Shown piece after piece: positions 6,118 through 7,774 of a stretch of 7,774 nt of DNA (the first letter of the stretch is position 1; every line of letters begins with the position of its first letter). The notes beneath the pieces were generated by a model. It was given only the letters and a program-made list of their open reading frames with translations, searched no databases and was not told the origin of the DNA. The DNA is taken from NCBI GenBank assembly GCA_017998755.1, contig JAGOCL010000110.1, positions 1-7,774 on the forward strand, given 5' to 3'. The position numbers and the translations under genes were made by a program. The stretch is from Spirochaetota bacterium (GTDB lineage: Bacteria > Spirochaetota > GWE2-31-10 > MWDO01).

Positions 6118-7774
6118 ATGAACGATAAAACAAGCTACGACGATACTATAAATTTCTGGACTAGCAAGTGGGAAGAAGCCATGCTGATATGGAGCAAATA
6201 TATCCGGCTCGATAAACCTACTTTTTGCGTTTCAGAACAGGAACATATAACCTACTCGATGAAAGATACTATCGCTCTTATAAGATTAACCGACCATAGG
6301 ATATTTATCTCGTTACGAAACGTATATAAGTACAATCTTCAAGATTATCCGCTCGAGACGATAAGCCATGAGATCGGTCATCATGTCTATTGTCCGGGAA
6401 ATATTACCGACATGGCTCGTTTAATAGTCAGAATTAGAAACGCTATGCCGGGAAAAGAGTACTATGCTAATATGGTTTGCAATCTGTATACGGATATTTT
6501 AGTAAACGACAGGTTGTATAGAGATAGAGGCGTTCATATCGAAAATATTTATCTCAATTTTAAATCCGACGATAAATTATGGAACTTTTACTTAAGAATA
6601 TACGAGATACTTTGGGGATTATCTGCAGGTTTTTTGACTTCTATACCTATAACTCCGGAAATGGAAGGGGACGCGCAGTTAGCGAATCGAATAATCAGAA
6701 CATTCTCTACCGACTGGATAAGAGGAGCCGGTAGGTTCGCCGCTATTTGTTATTCTTATATTTACAACGACGAATTTAATATAGAAAAGTTTTCCGGAAT
6801 ACTGGATTCTTTAAAACCGGGAACAGACGGAACTCTACCGGAAGGCTTAACAGATATAGAGGACGACGAGAGCGATTTATCCGACATAACGGATGAAAAT
6901 ACCGATCAACCCTCCAATTCGTCTATTCCCAAAGAACAACCCGCTAATAAACAGAGCCAAGGTAATTGCAGAACTCCTTTTCAATACGGCGAGATAATAA
7001 AGTCGCTCGGTTTAAACGTGAAACAAGAGGATATTTTAGCTTCGTATTATAAAGAGAGAGCGCTTCCATATTTGATAACGTTTCCCAAGAAAGTGAATGA
7101 AAAAAGCGCCGAACCGATACATGAAGGGTTGGATTTGTGGGATTTCGGTTCGGGATTGGAAAAAATCAACTGGATGGAGACTATAATTAAAAGTCCTGTA
7201 GTTATTCCGGGATACACGACCTATGAAACGCATTATGGAACTGATAGCGGTTCGGAAAAAGAGATAACCCCTATCGATCTTGATATATATATCGACTCGT
7301 CCGGCTCTATGCCTAATCCTTCGGTAAATTTATCTTATCTCTCTCTCGCCGGCATTATCATTTCTCTTTCGGCGCTTAGGTCCGGTTCTAAAGTTCAAGC
7401 TACACTTTGGAGCGGTAAAAATCAATTTCTAACTACGAACGGATTTATCAGAGACGAAAAAAAGATATTTTCAATAATAACGGGATTTTTTGGGGGAAGC
7501 ACGCAATTTCCGATTCACATTTTACGCGATACTTATCAAAACAGAAAGAAAAATGATAGAAAAGTTCACATTTTACATATTTCCGACGAAGGCATAGATA
7601 CAATGTACGATAACGACGAAAAAGGCATATCAGGCGAAAAGAGCGCCAAAATCGCTTTGGAAAAAGCCGGAGGAGGAGGGACTATGGTTCTCAATCTTTG
7701 GAGAGACTGGAAAGACGTACCCAAGTTATCATTTGCCGCAAAACAGGGCTGGGATATTTTTAAAATCGGCAACT
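6118..7774 (+). CDS. HExxH metallopeptidase-like / von Willebrand A domain protein, 3' end beyond window
   Basis: The frame runs open from the ATG at 6118 to the window end (552 residues), so the C-terminus is missing. The N-terminal domain (about 1-235) carries the zinc-site motif HEIGHH at 84-89 (H84, E85, H88), followed by NLYTDILVND at 122-131, whose N/D residues are candidates for a further ligand. This resembles the metallopeptidase-like domain found N-terminal to vWA-like domains (DUF2201 type). An acidic, Ser/Asp/Gln-rich linker (about 235-285) has no fold. The vWA domain begins near 386, with an intact MIDAS metal site: DSSGS at 393-397, T462 in GGST, and D490 in ISDEG. There are no signal peptide or membrane segments, so it is cytosolic. 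Family members commonly pair with MoxR-type AAA+ ATPases as chaperone-like remodelling complexes; none is visible here. It follows trkH by 21 bp and is probably co-transcribed. Domain assignment is firm; cellular role and peptidase activity are not shown. Confidence 0.88.
   Translation, partial: MNDKTSYDDTINFWTSKWEEAMLIWSKYIRLDKPTFCVSEQEHITYSMKDTIALIRLTDHRIFISLRNVYKYNLQDYPLETISHEIGHHVYCPGNITDMARLIVRIRNAMPGKEYYANMVCNLYTDILVNDRLYRDRGVHIENIYLNFKSDDKLWNFYLRIYEILWGLSAGFLTSIPITPEMEGDAQLANRIIRTFSTDWIRGAGRFAAICYSYIYNDEFNIEKFSGILDSLKPGTDGTLPEGLTDIEDDESDLSDITDENTDQPSNSSIPKEQPANKQSQGNCRTPFQYGEIIKSLGLNVKQEDILASYYKERALPYLITFPKKVNEKSAEPIHEGLDLWDFGSGLEKINWMETIIKSPVVIPGYTTYETHYGTDSGSEKEITPIDLDIYIDSSGSMPNPSVNLSYLSLAGIIISLSALRSGSKVQATLWSGKNQFLTTNGFIRDEKKIFSIITGFFGGSTQFPIHILRDTYQNRKKNDRKVHILHISDEGIDTMYDNDEKGISGEKSAKIALEKAGGGGTMVLNLWRDWKDVPKLSFAAKQGWDIFKIGN

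Noticed and set aside
7036..7772. Two minus-strand frames (7036-7233, 7566-7772) opposite the vWA gene.
   Set aside because: The + strand frame is open throughout and carries the MIDAS motif; the antisense frames have no start signal or domain.

Overview
The window is A+T-rich, densely coding bacterial DNA with no RNA genes, CRISPR array or recognisable mobile element. It holds five protein genes, two of them cut by the window edges. The taxon is not diagnosable. The low G+C content, short intergenic gaps and SD-type ribosome sites fit a low-GC bacterium. A spirochaete or another anaerobic lineage is possible, but that is a guess.

Left part (2-934, +): the 3' part of an unrecognised gene, with a mostly helical N-terminal portion and a strand-rich C-terminal portion. 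It converges, with only 4 bp between stop codons, on a gene on the minus strand (939-3137). That gene encodes a 12-helix MFS-type transporter fused to a long cytosolic HEAT-repeat tail.

Middle and right (3138-7774): a 98-bp divergent intergenic region carries a good extended -10 promoter facing right. After it comes a tight + strand cluster: trkA (two-RCK-unit K+ channel regulator), trkH (K+-translocating subunit; start overlaps the trkA stop as ATGA), then after 21 bp a gene running off the right edge. The last gene encodes a large soluble protein with an HExxH metallopeptidase-like N-terminal domain, an acidic low-complexity linker and a C-terminal von Willebrand A domain with an intact MIDAS. 

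TrkA and TrkH together form a K+ uptake system: TrkH is the membrane pore and TrkA the cytosolic nucleotide-binding gating ring. The HExxH-vWA protein appears to be co-transcribed with them. Proteins of this architecture are usually partners of MoxR-type AAA+ ATPases; no such ATPase is inside the window, so the obvious place to look is just beyond its edges. The most unusual features are the transporter-HEAT fusion, the HExxH-vWA gene in a trk operon, and the unidentified first gene, whose C-terminal half may belong to the same MoxR/vWA-linked neighbourhood.
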